Of a stretch of 64,000 nucleotides of DNA, positions 55,074 to 64,000 are shown in pieces (the first letter of the stretch is position 1; each line of letters starts with the position of its first letter). The position numbers and the translations under genes were made by a program. This DNA is from Caulobacter sp. BP25 (lineage in GTDB: Bacteria > Pseudomonadota > Alphaproteobacteria > Caulobacterales > Caulobacteraceae). Location: positions 1 through 64,000 of the forward strand of contig NZ_PEGH01000004.1 of the NCBI RefSeq assembly GCF_002737755.1. The letters run 5' to 3'. The notes beneath the pieces are model-generated. The model made no database searches, had not been told where the DNA came from, and worked only from the letters and a program-made list of their open reading frames with translations.

Positions 55074-56582
55074 ATGACCGAAACGCTCCATCCGCAACGC
55101 GAATCGATCCACCCGGTCGACCCGCGAGACCATGTCGCGACGGCCTTGCGCGATATCTCCGCAGGCGAAGCGTTGGACCTCAATAGTCGGACAATAGTCG
55201 CAGCGACGGACATCCCCAAGGGCCACAAGATCGCTATCCGCGCCGCCAAGGCCGGTGAGGATGTTCTCAAATACGGCTGGCCAATCGGACGCGCGGTGGC
55301 CGACATCGCGGTCGGCGATCACGTCCACGTCCACAATGTGGCCACGCGTCTTGAGGGCGTCGAGCACTTCACTTGGACCCCGACCCAGGCCGAGCCCGCA
55401 CAGGGGGCCGCGCCACGTACATTTCAAGGCTACCGTCGCAGGACTGGCCGCGCCGGGACCCGCAACGAAATCTGGGTCCTATGCACGGTCGGCTGCGTCG
55501 CCAACACCGCCCGTCGCATCGCTGAGAAGGCCAACCAGCGTTTCGCGGGGCGTGTCGATGGAGTCTACGCGTTCCCTCACCCGTTCGGCTGCTCGCAGCT
55601 GGGCGACGACCTGACGCATACGCGTAAGCTGATCGCGGCCCTGGCCAGCCATCCGAACGCCGGCGGGGTCCTGCTGCTGGGCCTGGGCTGCGAGAACAAT
55701 CAACTCAAGGCTCTGCTGGAGAGCGCGCCGGAGATCGACCGGGAGCGCCTTCGCAGCTTCACCACGCAGATGGTCGAGGATGAGTTGGAAGACGGCCTTG
55801 ACGCCGTCGAGACGCTGGTCGCGATCGCCGAGCAAGATCGTCGTGAGCCAATCCCGGTCTCGGAGCTTGTTGTGGGCCTCAAGTGCGGCGGCTCGGACGG
55901 CTTCTCGGGCGTCACTGCCAATCCCCTGGTGGGCCGGATCGCCGACAAGGTGGCCGACGCCGGCGGCACGCCGGTTCTAACCGAGATCCCCGAGGTGTTC
56001 GGCGCCGAGGGCGTGTTGCTGGCGCGCGCCGCCAGCCGCGAGGTCTTCGACCAGGCCGTCTGTGTGATCGACGACTTCAAGCGCTACTTCATCGACAACA
56101 ACCAGCCCATCTACGAGAACCCGTCGCCCGGCAACATCGCCGGCGGCATCACCACGCTGGAGGAGAAGTCCCTCGGCGCTGTCCAGAAAGGCGGTCGCGC
56201 GTCACTGGTCGAGGTGCTGCGCTATGGCGAGCGCGTGGGTCCGCACGGCCTCACCCTGCTGGAGGCGCCGGGCAATGACGCGGTGTCGTCCACCGCTCTG
56301 ACGGCGGCCGGCGCGACCGTGATCCTGTTCACTACCGGACGCGGCACGCCGCTTGGCTTCCCCGCACCGACACTGAAGATCGCCTCGAACTCAGGCCTAG
56401 CCCAACGCAAGCCCGGTTGGATCGACTTCGACGCCGGCCAGGTGCTGGCGGGCGTCTCGATGGAGGACGCGGCGGACGCGCTAATGGACCTGGTGGTCGA
56501 AACCGCCTCGGGCAAGGTGACCAAGGCCGAGCTTAACGGCGAGCGCGAGATCGCCATCTGGAAGTCCGGCGTGACCCTCTAG
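55074..56582 (+). CDS. uxaA: altronate dehydratase
   Basis: Dehydrates altronate to 2-keto-3-deoxygluconate. The 502-aa protein has an N-terminal SAF domain (HVATALRDISAGEALDLNSR, IPKGHKIAIRAAKAGEDVLK, YGWPIGRAVADIAVGDHVHV) and a large catalytic part with GYRRRTGRAGTRNEIWVLCT, FGCSQLGDDL, GLKCGGSDGFSGVTANPLVG and TTLEEKSLGAVQKGG. The gene is in the same frame as a long open antisense reading frame across the preceding genes, but the real start is the ATG at 55074. Confidence 0.95.
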   Translation: MTETLHPQRESIHPVDPRDHVATALRDISAGEALDLNSRTIVAATDIPKGHKIAIRAAKAGEDVLKYGWPIGRAVADIAVGDHVHVHNVATRLEGVEHFTWTPTQAEPAQGAAPRTFQGYRRRTGRAGTRNEIWVLCTVGCVANTARRIAEKANQRFAGRVDGVYAFPHPFGCSQLGDDLTHTRKLIAALASHPNAGGVLLLGLGCENNQLKALLESAPEIDRERLRSFTTQMVEDELEDGLDAVETLVAIAEQDRREPIPVSELVVGLKCGGSDGFSGVTANPLVGRIADKVADAGGTPVLTEIPEVFGAEGVLLARAASREVFDQAVCVIDDFKRYFIDNNQPIYENPSPGNIAGGITTLEEKSLGAVQKGGRASLVEVLRYGERVGPHGLTLLEAPGNDAVSSTALTAAGATVILFTTGRGTPLGFPAPTLKIASNSGLAQRKPGWIDFDAGQVLAGVSMEDAADALMDLVVETASGKVTKAELNGEREIAIWKSGVTL

Positions 56583-56665
56583 AAATTGGTCAAGCCAATT
56601 GTCAGCGAGGCCAGACTACAGCATGTAGACGGCCTGAACGTTCCTCCGATCCCTAGGCGTTTCCC

Positions 56666-58114
56666 TTGACGGCTTCCTCCGAAACCTCCCCCGCCCTGCG
56701 TCTGAGCGCGACCAGCTATCCCGGCGCGATCCCCGGCGTCGCCCTGCCCGCCTATGATCGCGACAAGGTCCAGATCGGTGTCGTGCATTTCGGTCCCGGC
56801 GCCTTCCACCGCGCCCACCAGGCCTTCTATTTTGACCAGCTGCTGGCGACCGACCCGCGCTGGGGGATCTGCGCGGTGTCACTGAAAAGCCCTGGCGTCC
56901 GGGACGCCCTGGAGCCTCAGGACGGCCTCTACACCCTGGCCCAACTCGACGCTGAGACGACGTTCCGCGTGATCGGTTCGATCCGCGAGGTGCTGGTGGC
57001 GCCAGAAGATCCGCCGTCCGTCTTCGCCCGCCTCGCCGCTCCGACGACCCGTATGGTCACCCTGACGGTGACCGAGAAGGGCTATACGCTGTCGGCCGAG
57101 GGCGGCCTCGACGAGAACCACCCCGACATCGTCCACGACCTGGCCAATCCTCGCGAGCCTAAGAGCGCCGTCGGCTACATCCTCGAAGGCCTGCGCCGTC
57201 GTCACGCGGCAGGTCTCGCCCCCTACGCCGTGGTCGCCTGTGACAACCTCGCCGACAATGGCTGGCGCCTGAAGGCGGCCGTGGTCGCCTTCGCCGCCAA
57301 GGTCGACGCCGACCTCGCCGCCTGGATCGAGCGCGAAGGCAGCTTCCCGCGCACCATGGTCGATAGCATCACGCCCGCCACGGACGACGCGCTGCGCGCT
57401 CGGGTTCTGGCAGCGACCGGCCTGGAGGACGCCTGGCCGATCCAGCGCGAGGCCTTCACCCAATGGGTGGTCGAGGATGTCCTGCCAGCGGACGCGCCGG
57501 ACCTCGCCAGCGTCGGCGTCATCCTGACCGACGACGTGCGCGGCTTCGAGCGGGCCAAGCTGCGCCTGCTGAACGGGGTCCACTCCACCCTCGCCTATGC
57601 TGGCATCCTGCGCGGTCATGCGACGGTGTTCGAGGCGGTCAGCGATCCTGCGCTGGAGTCCCTGGCTCGCGAGATGATGGCCATGGACATTATCCCGACC
57701 CTGACCGCCCCGCGCGGCCTGGATTTGGCGCAGTACGCCGAGGCCATCCTGGCTCGCTTCCGCAATCCCGAGATCCGTCACTACCTGTCACAGATCGCCT
57801 GGGACGGCTCGCAAAAGCTGCCGTTCCGCGTCCTTGGCACGCTGACTGAGACGCTGGAGGCTGGCCGCTCGATCGACCGCCTGGCGGTCCCGCTGGCGGC
57901 CTGGATGCGCTTCATCGCCCTGCGCGCCAAGGCCGGCGAAGCCATCACCGACCCTCTGGCCGAGAAGCTGACGGCGCTGGGCGTCGCGACGACGGGAGAC
58001 GTCAAGACCGACGTCGCGGCCTTCCTGGCGCTGGACACCGTCTTCCCGGAGGCACTCTCGTCCAATTCGATCTTCGTCGCCGCGCTGGAGAAGGCCTACG
58101 CCGACCTGGGCTAG
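56666..58114 (+). CDS. uxaB: tagaturonate/fructuronate reductase (mannitol dehydrogenase family)
   Basis: NADH-dependent reductase for the keto-hexuronate step. The 482-aa protein has VQIGVVHFGPGAFHRAHQAF near the N-terminus, AVVACDNLADNGWRLKAAVV and VDSITPATDD, the family's conserved parts, and an ERAKLRLLNGVHSTLAYAG helix. The family covers both UxaB and UxuB. Because the window has altronate dehydratase and no mannonate dehydratase, I favour tagaturonate reductase, though the sequence form is closer to mannitol/fructuronate-type enzymes. TTG start at 56666; convergent with the sugar transferase, overlapping by four bases. Confidence 0.82.
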   Translation: MTASSETSPALRLSATSYPGAIPGVALPAYDRDKVQIGVVHFGPGAFHRAHQAFYFDQLLATDPRWGICAVSLKSPGVRDALEPQDGLYTLAQLDAETTFRVIGSIREVLVAPEDPPSVFARLAAPTTRMVTLTVTEKGYTLSAEGGLDENHPDIVHDLANPREPKSAVGYILEGLRRRHAAGLAPYAVVACDNLADNGWRLKAAVVAFAAKVDADLAAWIEREGSFPRTMVDSITPATDDALRARVLAATGLEDAWPIQREAFTQWVVEDVLPADAPDLASVGVILTDDVRGFERAKLRLLNGVHSTLAYAGILRGHATVFEAVSDPALESLAREMMAMDIIPTLTAPRGLDLAQYAEAILARFRNPEIRHYLSQIAWDGSQKLPFRVLGTLTETLEAGRSIDRLAVPLAAWMRFIALRAKAGEAITDPLAEKLTALGVATTGDVKTDVAAFLALDTVFPEALSSNSIFVAALEKAYADLG

Positions 58115-58671
58115 CGGGTCACCCCTCTGGCGGTCAGCACCGGCACGACGGTGCTGACCAAAATCTTCAGGTCGAACAGGAATGAGCGGCGGCGCAGGTA
58201 TTCGGCGTCTAGAGCCACCTTGTCAGGAATGGCCAGCTCGTCGCGACCGTTGATCTGAGCCCAGCCTGTCACGCCTGGACGCAGGACGTCCACGCCCGCT
58301 TCCTTGCGCGCAGCGATCAAGTCGTCCTGATTGAACAGAGCCGGGCGCGGCCCGACCAAGCTCATGCGCCCCACCAGCACGCTCCAAAGCTGCGGCAGCT
58401 CGTCCAGGCTCAGCTTGCGCATCAGGGGTCCCAAAGGCGTCAGCCAGCGATCGGGATCGTCGAGCAAATGGGTCGCCACTTCCGGCGTGTCGATACGCAT
58501 CGTGCGAAACTTGGGCATCGGGAAGAGCGTCGAGTTCCGGCCAACCCGCTGTGACCAGTAGAGCCCCGGGCCCGGCGAGGTGATCCTCACCAGCAGCCAC
58601 AGCACAAGCATCGGCGCGGCCAGCACGATCAGGCCGACCGCCGCCGCCAGCAAGTCAAAGGCGCGTTTCAA
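58111..58671 (-). CDS. bacterial sugar-phosphate transferase (short PglC/WbpL-like form)
   Basis: A 186-aa membrane protein that would transfer a sugar-phosphate to undecaprenyl phosphate. A helical hairpin (FDLLAAAVGLIVLAAPMLVL) is followed by SPGPGLYWSQRVGRNSTLFP, FRTMRID, LMRKLSLDELPQLWSVLVGR and MSLVGPRPALF, then PGVTGWAQINGRDE, all core motifs of the polyprenyl-phosphate transferases. It lacks the extra N-terminal helices of the longer HfsE/PssY type. The start is TTG at 58671, with CGGAAG upstream. It follows tipN closely. Confidence 0.9.
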   Translation of the reverse strand: MKRAFDLLAAAVGLIVLAAPMLVLWLLVRITSPGPGLYWSQRVGRNSTLFPMPKFRTMRIDTPEVATHLLDDPDRWLTPLGPLMRKLSLDELPQLWSVLVGRMSLVGPRPALFNQDDLIAARKEAGVDVLRPGVTGWAQINGRDELAIPDKVALDAEYLRRRSFLFDLKILVSTVVPVLTARGVTR

Positions 58672-58686
58672 GTCGAGCTTCCGGAA

Positions 58687-61353
58687 CTAGCCCAGGTCGC
58701 CGCTGGCGGCGTCGAGCAGCAGATAGGCGCGCCCTGCGTCAGAGGACAACAGCGCGGCCAACAGGAAGCCCTCACGATCCTGACCCGCCGCTTCCTCAAC
58801 CATGCCCGCGTAGCGCTTGATGAACCGCTCGGCGTTGCCCTTCAGGGTCGCGTCCGAGAACAGGCGGCGGACCAGGCGTCGGATGGCGGCCGGGGCCAAG
58901 CGCTTGACCACCTCGCGTCCTCCGCCAGCGTCCCCCGTCTGCAAGGCTGCGGCGATCTCGTCGATGCGCGGCCTCGGCAGCAGGGCATGGGGATCAATGC
59001 CCATGGCCGTGATCTCGGCGGCCAGTTTCTCTCCCAGGGCGGCGTCGCCTGGAGAACTGCTCTCGATGCCGGAGAGCAGATTGCGCCAACTCCAGCCGCC
59101 CGCCCCTTCGCCTTCGGCGGCCGGCGGCGCGGACTTGCGGCTGTTGGCCTGTTCGAAGACCGAACGAAACTCCTCGTCGGTCGCGGTCGGTGTCAGGCGA
59201 AGACGGCGACGATCACCCGGCGCGTCACCTTCGTCGTCGAACTCAGCCATGGGGAGCGGCTGGGGCTGAGAGGTCTTGGCGGCTGGCGGCGGCGGAGCAG
59301 CAGCAGCAGTAGCGCGCCCCTTTGGCGCCGCAGATGAAGCCGCACGGGCGGCGACAGTGGACACCCCCGCCGCGGTGACGGCGCCAGCCGCCTCGCTGAG
59401 CATTTCGTAGTTGCGGCGCACGCGCTCCTGAAAGGCCTGGTCGATCGCCGCCGTCTCGTCGGCGGTCCGCCGCACGGCGTTCATCAGATGCTCGACGCCC
59501 TGCTCGATCGAGACACGGACCTCGGCGGCCTTGAGCAGGGCCTCAGATGGAAGTTCTGCTGTTCGCTTGCCGATCTCGGAGAGCATCGCCTCCAGCTCGT
59601 CCAGGGTGGCGCGAGCGGCCTGTACCGAATCAGCAAGCTTCTGCGAAGTGCGCGCGCCGGCCTGCTCGACCATCTGGGCGGAGTGCTCGATAATGTCGCG
59701 CGCCTCCTCCATCCGAGACTCGAACACCGCGTCGGCCTTCTGGCCGGCCGCGAAGGCGATCTCGTTCAGCTGATCCACGCGACTGCGGGCGGCCTCGACG
59801 CGCGCCTCGACGCCCTGCGCCGCCTTAAGCGCGGCGTCGGCCATGGCTTCCATCGCCGCCTTAAGCTCTTCCTCAAGCAGGGTCCGCTGGCTCTCGGCGA
59901 CATCGCCGATCATTTCCAGCGTCTTCTTGCTCTCCTCGGCCAGGACGTCCTGGCGCGCCTTGGCGCCGTCGGCCATCTCGCGGAACTGATCGGCGGCGGA
60001 GCTGATCAGGCCACGCAAGATTTCGGCGCCCATGGCGGCCTGATCGGACAGCTCGGTCGCGCCGACGCGGGTATAGGCGACAAACTCGGTGAGCTGAGCG
60101 GTTCGGGTCTCGGCCTCGGCCGCGAAGTCCTCCTGCTCTGAACGCAGAGCTTGGCTGACCTCAAGCAGCGCCGCGCGCTGGGCGGCCAGGGTTTTCTCGA
60201 CGGCCGAGACCTGATCACTGACACCCAAGCCGGCGGACTCGAGACCCGCGACCTGACGCGACAAGTCCTCGGCCCCCACGCGCGCGGCGTCCGAGGCTTC
60301 CGCCGCTGCGGCGGCCAGATCCGCAGCGCGGGCGGCGAGAGCGGCCTCGGCTTCACGCAACTGCGTCTCTGCGAGGTCGGAGGCCTCGGCGACCATGCGG
60401 GCCTGACTGCCAATGGCGTCGACCACGGCCGTGGAACGGGCGTCCAGCGACTGCGACAGGGTTTCCATCGCGGTGCGCTCGTGGCCTAGCCCTTGCGCAA
60501 GCTGGTTGGCCATACGGGCCGACTCCGCAGCCGCTTCGGCGAGACGCGCGGTCTCCTCCGCGAGCGCCTCGCGGAGCGATACGATGTGCTCCCGGGCACG
60601 CTCAGCGGCGGCGGCGGCCTCGTCGACTCCCTGACGCATGGCGTCCACCGCGGTGGACGCGCCGACGGCGGCCAGGGCAGCGGGCGTCACGATCCGGTCG
60701 GTCATGGTCCGCGTCCGGCGCAACTCGTCGGAGACCCTTGTCGCCTGCCGCAACAGATAGGCGCCCAGCAGAGTCATAAGCGCGGGACCGATCGCCAGGC
60801 TGGCGAAAACCGTCAAGGCGAAGCCCTCGACCTGGAACGCCGGCACGCCCCGGGCATAGCCGAAGGCGAAAGCGATTGGAGCGAGCGCCCACAGGGCCGC
60901 GATCGCGGAAGCCAGGGTCCAGAACAGCGCACCCGACATGCGTCGAGGCGCGTCCTCGACTTCCAAAGCCACCGGCGTCGTGGAGGGAGGCGGAGGCAGA
61001 TCAAGGGCGGCGCCGCGCTTCTCCGCCTTGGCGGGAGCGCCGCGTTCAGGCTCGATGATCGGCGCCAAAGGCTGAGCGCCCGATAGCGACATGCCAGCCT
61101 TCAACTCGGGTTCGGCGAACGTCTTTGGCTGTTCTGGCTCAGGCTCGCGCCGGCGACGCGAGCGGACCGTGGTCGGCGGCGGCACGTCCAAATCGTCGTT
61201 CAGTGTCAACGGTTCAGCCGAGAGCGTCGCCTCGGGCTCGGGATCCGCGAATGAAACCGATTCGGTAAGCTCGGGCGCGGCCTGGCTATCCTCCACGGAA
61301 GGAGCCGTCGGCGTCGCGGAGAAATCGAACGGTTGTCGCTTCTTAGGCTTCAT
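58687..61353 (-). CDS. tipN: TipN-like polarity/birth-scar protein
   Basis: An 888-aa protein with a Pro/Glu-rich cytoplasmic N-terminus (1-140), two transmembrane helices (about 141-167 and 177-201), then a roughly 450-residue alanine/glutamate-rich coiled coil and a disordered plus folded C-terminal domain (LLSGIESSSPGDAALGEKLA; REVVKRLAPAAIRRLVRRLF). The length, order and composition match Caulobacter TipN, which marks the new pole and orients the division plane and flagellum placement. I name it on architecture and memory, without an alignment. A nearby small sugar transferase follows it. Confidence 0.88.
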   Translation of the reverse strand: MKPKKRQPFDFSATPTAPSVEDSQAAPELTESVSFADPEPEATLSAEPLTLNDDLDVPPPTTVRSRRRREPEPEQPKTFAEPELKAGMSLSGAQPLAPIIEPERGAPAKAEKRGAALDLPPPPSTTPVALEVEDAPRRMSGALFWTLASAIAALWALAPIAFAFGYARGVPAFQVEGFALTVFASLAIGPALMTLLGAYLLRQATRVSDELRRTRTMTDRIVTPAALAAVGASTAVDAMRQGVDEAAAAAERAREHIVSLREALAEETARLAEAAAESARMANQLAQGLGHERTAMETLSQSLDARSTAVVDAIGSQARMVAEASDLAETQLREAEAALAARAADLAAAAAEASDAARVGAEDLSRQVAGLESAGLGVSDQVSAVEKTLAAQRAALLEVSQALRSEQEDFAAEAETRTAQLTEFVAYTRVGATELSDQAAMGAEILRGLISSAADQFREMADGAKARQDVLAEESKKTLEMIGDVAESQRTLLEEELKAAMEAMADAALKAAQGVEARVEAARSRVDQLNEIAFAAGQKADAVFESRMEEARDIIEHSAQMVEQAGARTSQKLADSVQAARATLDELEAMLSEIGKRTAELPSEALLKAAEVRVSIEQGVEHLMNAVRRTADETAAIDQAFQERVRRNYEMLSEAAGAVTAAGVSTVAARAASSAAPKGRATAAAAPPPPAAKTSQPQPLPMAEFDDEGDAPGDRRRLRLTPTATDEEFRSVFEQANSRKSAPPAAEGEGAGGWSWRNLLSGIESSSPGDAALGEKLAAEITAMGIDPHALLPRPRIDEIAAALQTGDAGGGREVVKRLAPAAIRRLVRRLFSDATLKGNAERFIKRYAGMVEEAAGQDREGFLLAALLSSDAGRAYLLLDAASGDLG

Positions 61354-61508
61354 ACACAGCCGGAGTCCCAGGGCGTCGGCGGGGGGCGCTGAGACAGCCT
61401 TCGCGCGCCGGCCCCTCCTTCGCGTGTAGGATGAACCTAACGGTGAAAAGCCTTGACGAAAAGCGGCTTTGGTTGCGTTCGCCCAGGTGCGACGCCTGAC
61501 CGCGCCCC

Positions 61509-61718
61509 TCAGGCGGTCTTGGATGTGGCCGAGGGCGCGACACTCGAGACCGGACGGGGCTTGGCGGCGTCCGCTCGTGGCGAACGCGCAACGGTCTTCG
61601 TCGCATGAGAACGATCGGCCTTGAGGGCGCGCGTCTCGGTCGCGACTCCGAACTGGCAGAGCGCGAATGAGGACAGCCAGACGACCGCCACCGCCAACAT
61701 TTCCGCCAAGAAGGCCAT
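61509..61718 (-). CDS. small single-span membrane protein, 69 aa
   Basis: One hydrophobic segment (MAFLAEMLAVAVVWLSSFAL) is followed by a basic, serine/alanine-rich tail (ATETRALKADRSHATKTVAR). I start at the ATG at 61718; a GTG at 61730 is possible. Function unknown; it lies upstream of tipN in the same direction, separated by about 155 bases with no gene. Confidence 0.5.
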   Translation of the reverse strand: MAFLAEMLAVAVVWLSSFALCQFGVATETRALKADRSHATKTVARSPRADAAKPRPVSSVAPSATSKTA

Positions 61719-61994
61719 AGCCCGCCCCACGAACCGATAGCGCCGTTATGCGAGAGTCTCTCGCGCGGCGCGAGTGAAACTTTCGTCATGAAGGCCATAA
61801 CTTTCGGTATGTGGCGCCAATCCAACTGACAGCGCCTCCAGATTTCCGGCGGTTGCCGCGCACGCCGCCACGGCATAGGTCGCAGCATAAATTCGACGCC
61901 CTTGCCCGACAGGGAGGGCCCGGACACTTTCGCTTTGCGGAACCTCGCCTTGCCCCTTACAGAATCCGCTCTCGCACCGCTCCCTCAGGATCCG

Positions 61995-62918
61995 ATGACG
62001 ACGATGCAAATCTCGCCGGCGCGACTGACGCACCTTCAGCGCCTGGAGGCCGAGAGCATCCACATCCTGCGCGAGGTGGCCGCCGAGTGCGAGCGGCCAG
62101 TCATGCTGTACTCGATCGGCAAGGACAGCGCGGTGATGCTGCACCTGGCCGCCAAGGCCTTCTATCCCAGCAAGCCGCCCTTCCCGCTGCTGCACGTCGA
62201 CACGACCTGGAAGTTCCGGGACATGTACGCCATGCGCGACCGGATCTCCTCGGAGCTCGGCTTCGACCTTCTGGTCCACAAGAATCCCGACGCCGAAGCG
62301 CGCGGCATCAACCCTTTCGACCATGGCAGCGCGCTTCACACGGATATCTGGAAGACCGAAGGGCTCAAGCAGGCGCTGAACAAGTACGGCTTCGACGCGG
62401 CCTTCGGTGGCGCGCGGCGCGACGAAGAAAAGAGCCGCGCCAAGGAGCGCGTCTTCTCGTTCCGCACCGCCGAGCACCGCTGGGACCCGAAGAACCAGCG
62501 CCCCGAGCTCTGGAACCTCTACAACACCCGCAAGCATCCGGGTGAGAGCCTGCGGGTCTTCCCGATCTCCAATTGGACCGAGCTGGACGTCTGGCAATAC
62601 ATCCACCTGGAGAACATCCCGATCGTGCCGCTGTACTTCGCGGCCGAGCGGCCGGTGATCGAGCGCGACGGCGCGCTGATCATGGTCGACGATGAACGCT
62701 TCCGCCTGCGTGACGGCGAAGTTCCGCAGATGAAGAGCGTGCGCTTCCGCACCCTGGGCTGCTACCCGCTGACGGGCGCGGTCGAGAGCACCGCCGCCAC
62801 CCTGCCCCAGGTCATCCAGGAAATGCTGCTGACCACCACCAGCGAACGCCAGGGCCGGGTCATTGATCATGACCAGTCCGCCTCGATGGAGAAGAAGAAG
62901 CAGGAAGGGTACTTCTAG
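61995..62918 (+). CDS. cysD: sulfate adenylyltransferase subunit 2
   Basis: With CysN makes adenosine 5'-phosphosulfate from ATP and sulfate. The 307-aa PAPS-reductase-like protein has [20 protein letters not shown] (P-loop-like SxGKDS), [38 protein letters not shown] and [14 protein letters not shown], all typical. AGGA lies upstream of the ATG at 61995; the next in-frame Met (62004) is possible. cysN begins at once after its stop. Confidence 0.95.
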   Translation: MTTMQISPARLTHLQRLEAESIHILREVAAECERPVMLYSIGKDSAVMLHLAAKAFYPSKPPFPLLHVDTTWKFRDMYAMRDRISSELGFDLLVHKNPDAEARGINPFDHGSALHTDIWKTEGLKQALNKYGFDAAFGGARRDEEKSRAKERVFSFRTAEHRWDPKNQRPELWNLYNTRKHPGESLRVFPISNWTELDVWQYIHLENIPIVPLYFAAERPVIERDGALIMVDDERFRLRDGEVPQMKSVRFRTLGCYPLTGAVESTAATLPQVIQEMLLTTTSERQGRVIDHDQSASMEKKKQEGYF

Positions 62919-64000
62919 ATGGCCCACCAATCCGCCCTGATCGCCGAGGACATCGAAGCCTATCTGCATCAGCATCAGCACAAGTCGCTGTTGCGCTTCA
63001 TCACCTGCGGCAGCGTCGATGACGGCAAGTCCACCCTGATCGGCCGCCTGCTGTACGACAGCAAGATGATCTTCGAGGATCAGCTGGCCGCTCTCGAAGC
63101 CGACTCCAAGAAGGTGGGCACGCAAGGCGGCGCCATAGACTTCGCCCTGCTGGTCGACGGCCTGGCCGCCGAGCGCGAACAGGGCATCACGATCGACGTC
63201 GCCTATCGCTTCTTCTCGACCGAGAAGCGCAAGTTCATCGTCGCCGACACGCCCGGCCACGAGCAGTACACGCGCAACATGGTCACCGGCGCCTCGACCG
63301 CCGACGCGGCCGTGATCCTGATCGACGCGCGCAAGGGTGTGCTGACCCAGACCCGTCGCCACAGCTATCTCGTCAGCCTGCTGGGCATCCGCCATGTCGT
63401 GCTGGCCGTGAACAAGATGGACCTGGTCGGCTGGGACAAGGCGGTGTTCGACAAGATCGTCGCCGACTATCGCGCCTTCGCCGACCAGATCGGCCTGTCG
63501 GTCTTCACGCCCATCCCGATCTCGGGCCTGGGCGGCGACAATATGGCGGCCCGCAGCGACGCCACGCCCTGGTTCGAAGGGCCGATCCTGATGGACTGGC
63601 TGGAAGGCGTCGAGGTGGAAGACCACCTGCAGGCCAAGCCCTTCAGAATGCCGGTGCAGTGGGTCAACCGGCCCAACCTGGACTTCCGGGGTTTCTCGGG
63701 CCTGATCGCTTCGGGGACCATCAAGCCCGGCGACCGCATCCGCGCCCTGCCTTCGGGTCGCGAAAGCCGCGTGGCCCGCATTGTCACCCTGCCGGACGAC
63801 CTGCCCCAGGCCGTCGCCGGCCAGTCGGTGACCCTGACGCTGGAAGACGAGATCGACATCTCGCGCGGCGATGTTATCGCCACCGCCGATGCGCCCGCCC
63901 CCGTCGCCAACCAGTTCGAAGCCACCCTCGTCTGGATGGACGACGAGCCCCTGCCCCCGGGGCGCACCTATCTCCTGAAGATCGGCGCGCGGACGGTCGG
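62919..64000 (+). CDS. cysN: sulfate adenylyltransferase subunit 1 (GTPase), truncated by the window edge
   Basis: The frame is open to the end of the window and encodes at least 360 residues. It shows the EF-Tu-like GTPase domain: [20 protein letters not shown] (P-loop, residues 31-38), [20 protein letters not shown] (G3) and [12 protein letters not shown] (G4, NKMD), then the start of the translation-factor-like second domain. The missing end prevents telling CysN from a CysN-CysC fusion. AGGAAGGG lies before the ATG, which is directly after the cysD stop; the genes are co-transcribed. Confidence 0.94.
   Translation, partial: MAHQSALIAEDIEAYLHQHQHKSLLRFITCGSVDDGKSTLIGRLLYDSKMIFEDQLAALEADSKKVGTQGGAIDFALLVDGLAAEREQGITIDVAYRFFSTEKRKFIVADTPGHEQYTRNMVTGASTADAAVILIDARKGVLTQTRRHSYLVSLLGIRHVVLAVNKMDLVGWDKAVFDKIVADYRAFADQIGLSVFTPIPISGLGGDNMAARSDATPWFEGPILMDWLEGVEVEDHLQAKPFRMPVQWVNRPNLDFRGFSGLIASGTIKPGDRIRALPSGRESRVARIVTLPDDLPQAVAGQSVTLTLEDEIDISRGDVIATADAPAPVANQFEATLVWMDDEPLPPGRTYLLKIGARTV

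Noticed and set aside
47712..56582. A 2956-residue plus-strand reading frame as one gene
   Set aside because: Most of it is antisense to ppc, kduD, kduI, uxaC and lacI, with repetitive Arg/Gly/Ala/Leu composition. Only the end, 55074-56582, is a real gene (uxaA).
61343..61927. Minus-strand 194-residue frame between tipN and cysD
   Set aside because: It is Arg/Pro-rich with no recognisable pattern; the overlapping frame at 61509-61718 has a plausible membrane helix and start.

Overview
The window reads as chromosome from a freshwater Caulobacter of the C. vibrioides/crescentus group. The reasons are high GC with strong third-position GC bias, alternative TTG/GTG starts, several TonB-dependent receptors, and above all a protein at 58687-61353 with the layout of the Caulobacter polarity factor TipN. 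Assignments rest on reading the translations and motifs; no database search was run.

Layout. 1-2341 is a damaged stretch with about five apparent frameshifts (a truncated secreted protein, a broken orphan gene, a frameshifted acyl-CoA dehydrogenase). 2355-4049 has a DUF559 gene boxed by inverted GC-rich repeats, followed by a second, intact acyl-CoA dehydrogenase. 4201-7525 holds cobT, small proteins, a periplasmic aspartic protease and dusA. 7652-12736 is a five-gene copper-handling locus (DUF2946, TonB receptor, PepSY membrane protein, PCu(A)C chaperone, SCO). 12963-17431 has a bifunctional penicillin-binding protein, an AbgT-type transporter and a DUF2799 lipoprotein. 17435-18700 is a cobalamin riboswitch driving cobO and DUF1636. 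18772-19904 is a Pho-box-controlled pstS. 19909-23006 holds a GFA protein and cell-wall enzymes (DUF882, L,D-transpeptidase). 23206-30561 is a glucoamylase, TonB receptor, otsB, otsA carbohydrate block, followed by a BlaI-type repressor. 31117-42300 is mixed metabolism and transport (FAH-type hydratase, hexuronate-type MFS transporter, Gfo/Idh oxidoreductase, PQQ-type sugar dehydrogenase, large TonB receptor, CPA2 antiporter, prolyl aminopeptidase). 43141-44094 is an IS110 transposase sitting in a repeat. 44134-44923 has no gene but contains a strongly folded stretch.

45249-58114 is a hexuronate catabolic island: kdgK, kdgA, ppc, kduD, kduI, uxaC, a LacI-type regulator, uxaA and uxaB. Glucuronate or galacturonate would pass through UxaC, UxaB and UxaA to 2-keto-3-deoxygluconate, and unsaturated uronates through KduI and KduD to the same intermediate. 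KdgK and KdgA then give pyruvate and glyceraldehyde-3-phosphate; Ppc could supply oxaloacetate. A shared palindromic operator (core TGACACCGGTGTCA) lies before uxaC, between lacI and uxaA, twice upstream of kdgA, and also 16 kb away before the hydratase/transporter pair at 31117, which appears to extend the regulon.

The right end has a small sugar-phosphate transferase, tipN, a small membrane protein, and the sulfate-activation genes cysD and cysN (cysN runs off the window). Repeats of several families (REP-like inverted repeats at gene borders) recur at 2370, 2790, 28030, 43090, 44380 and 51280.
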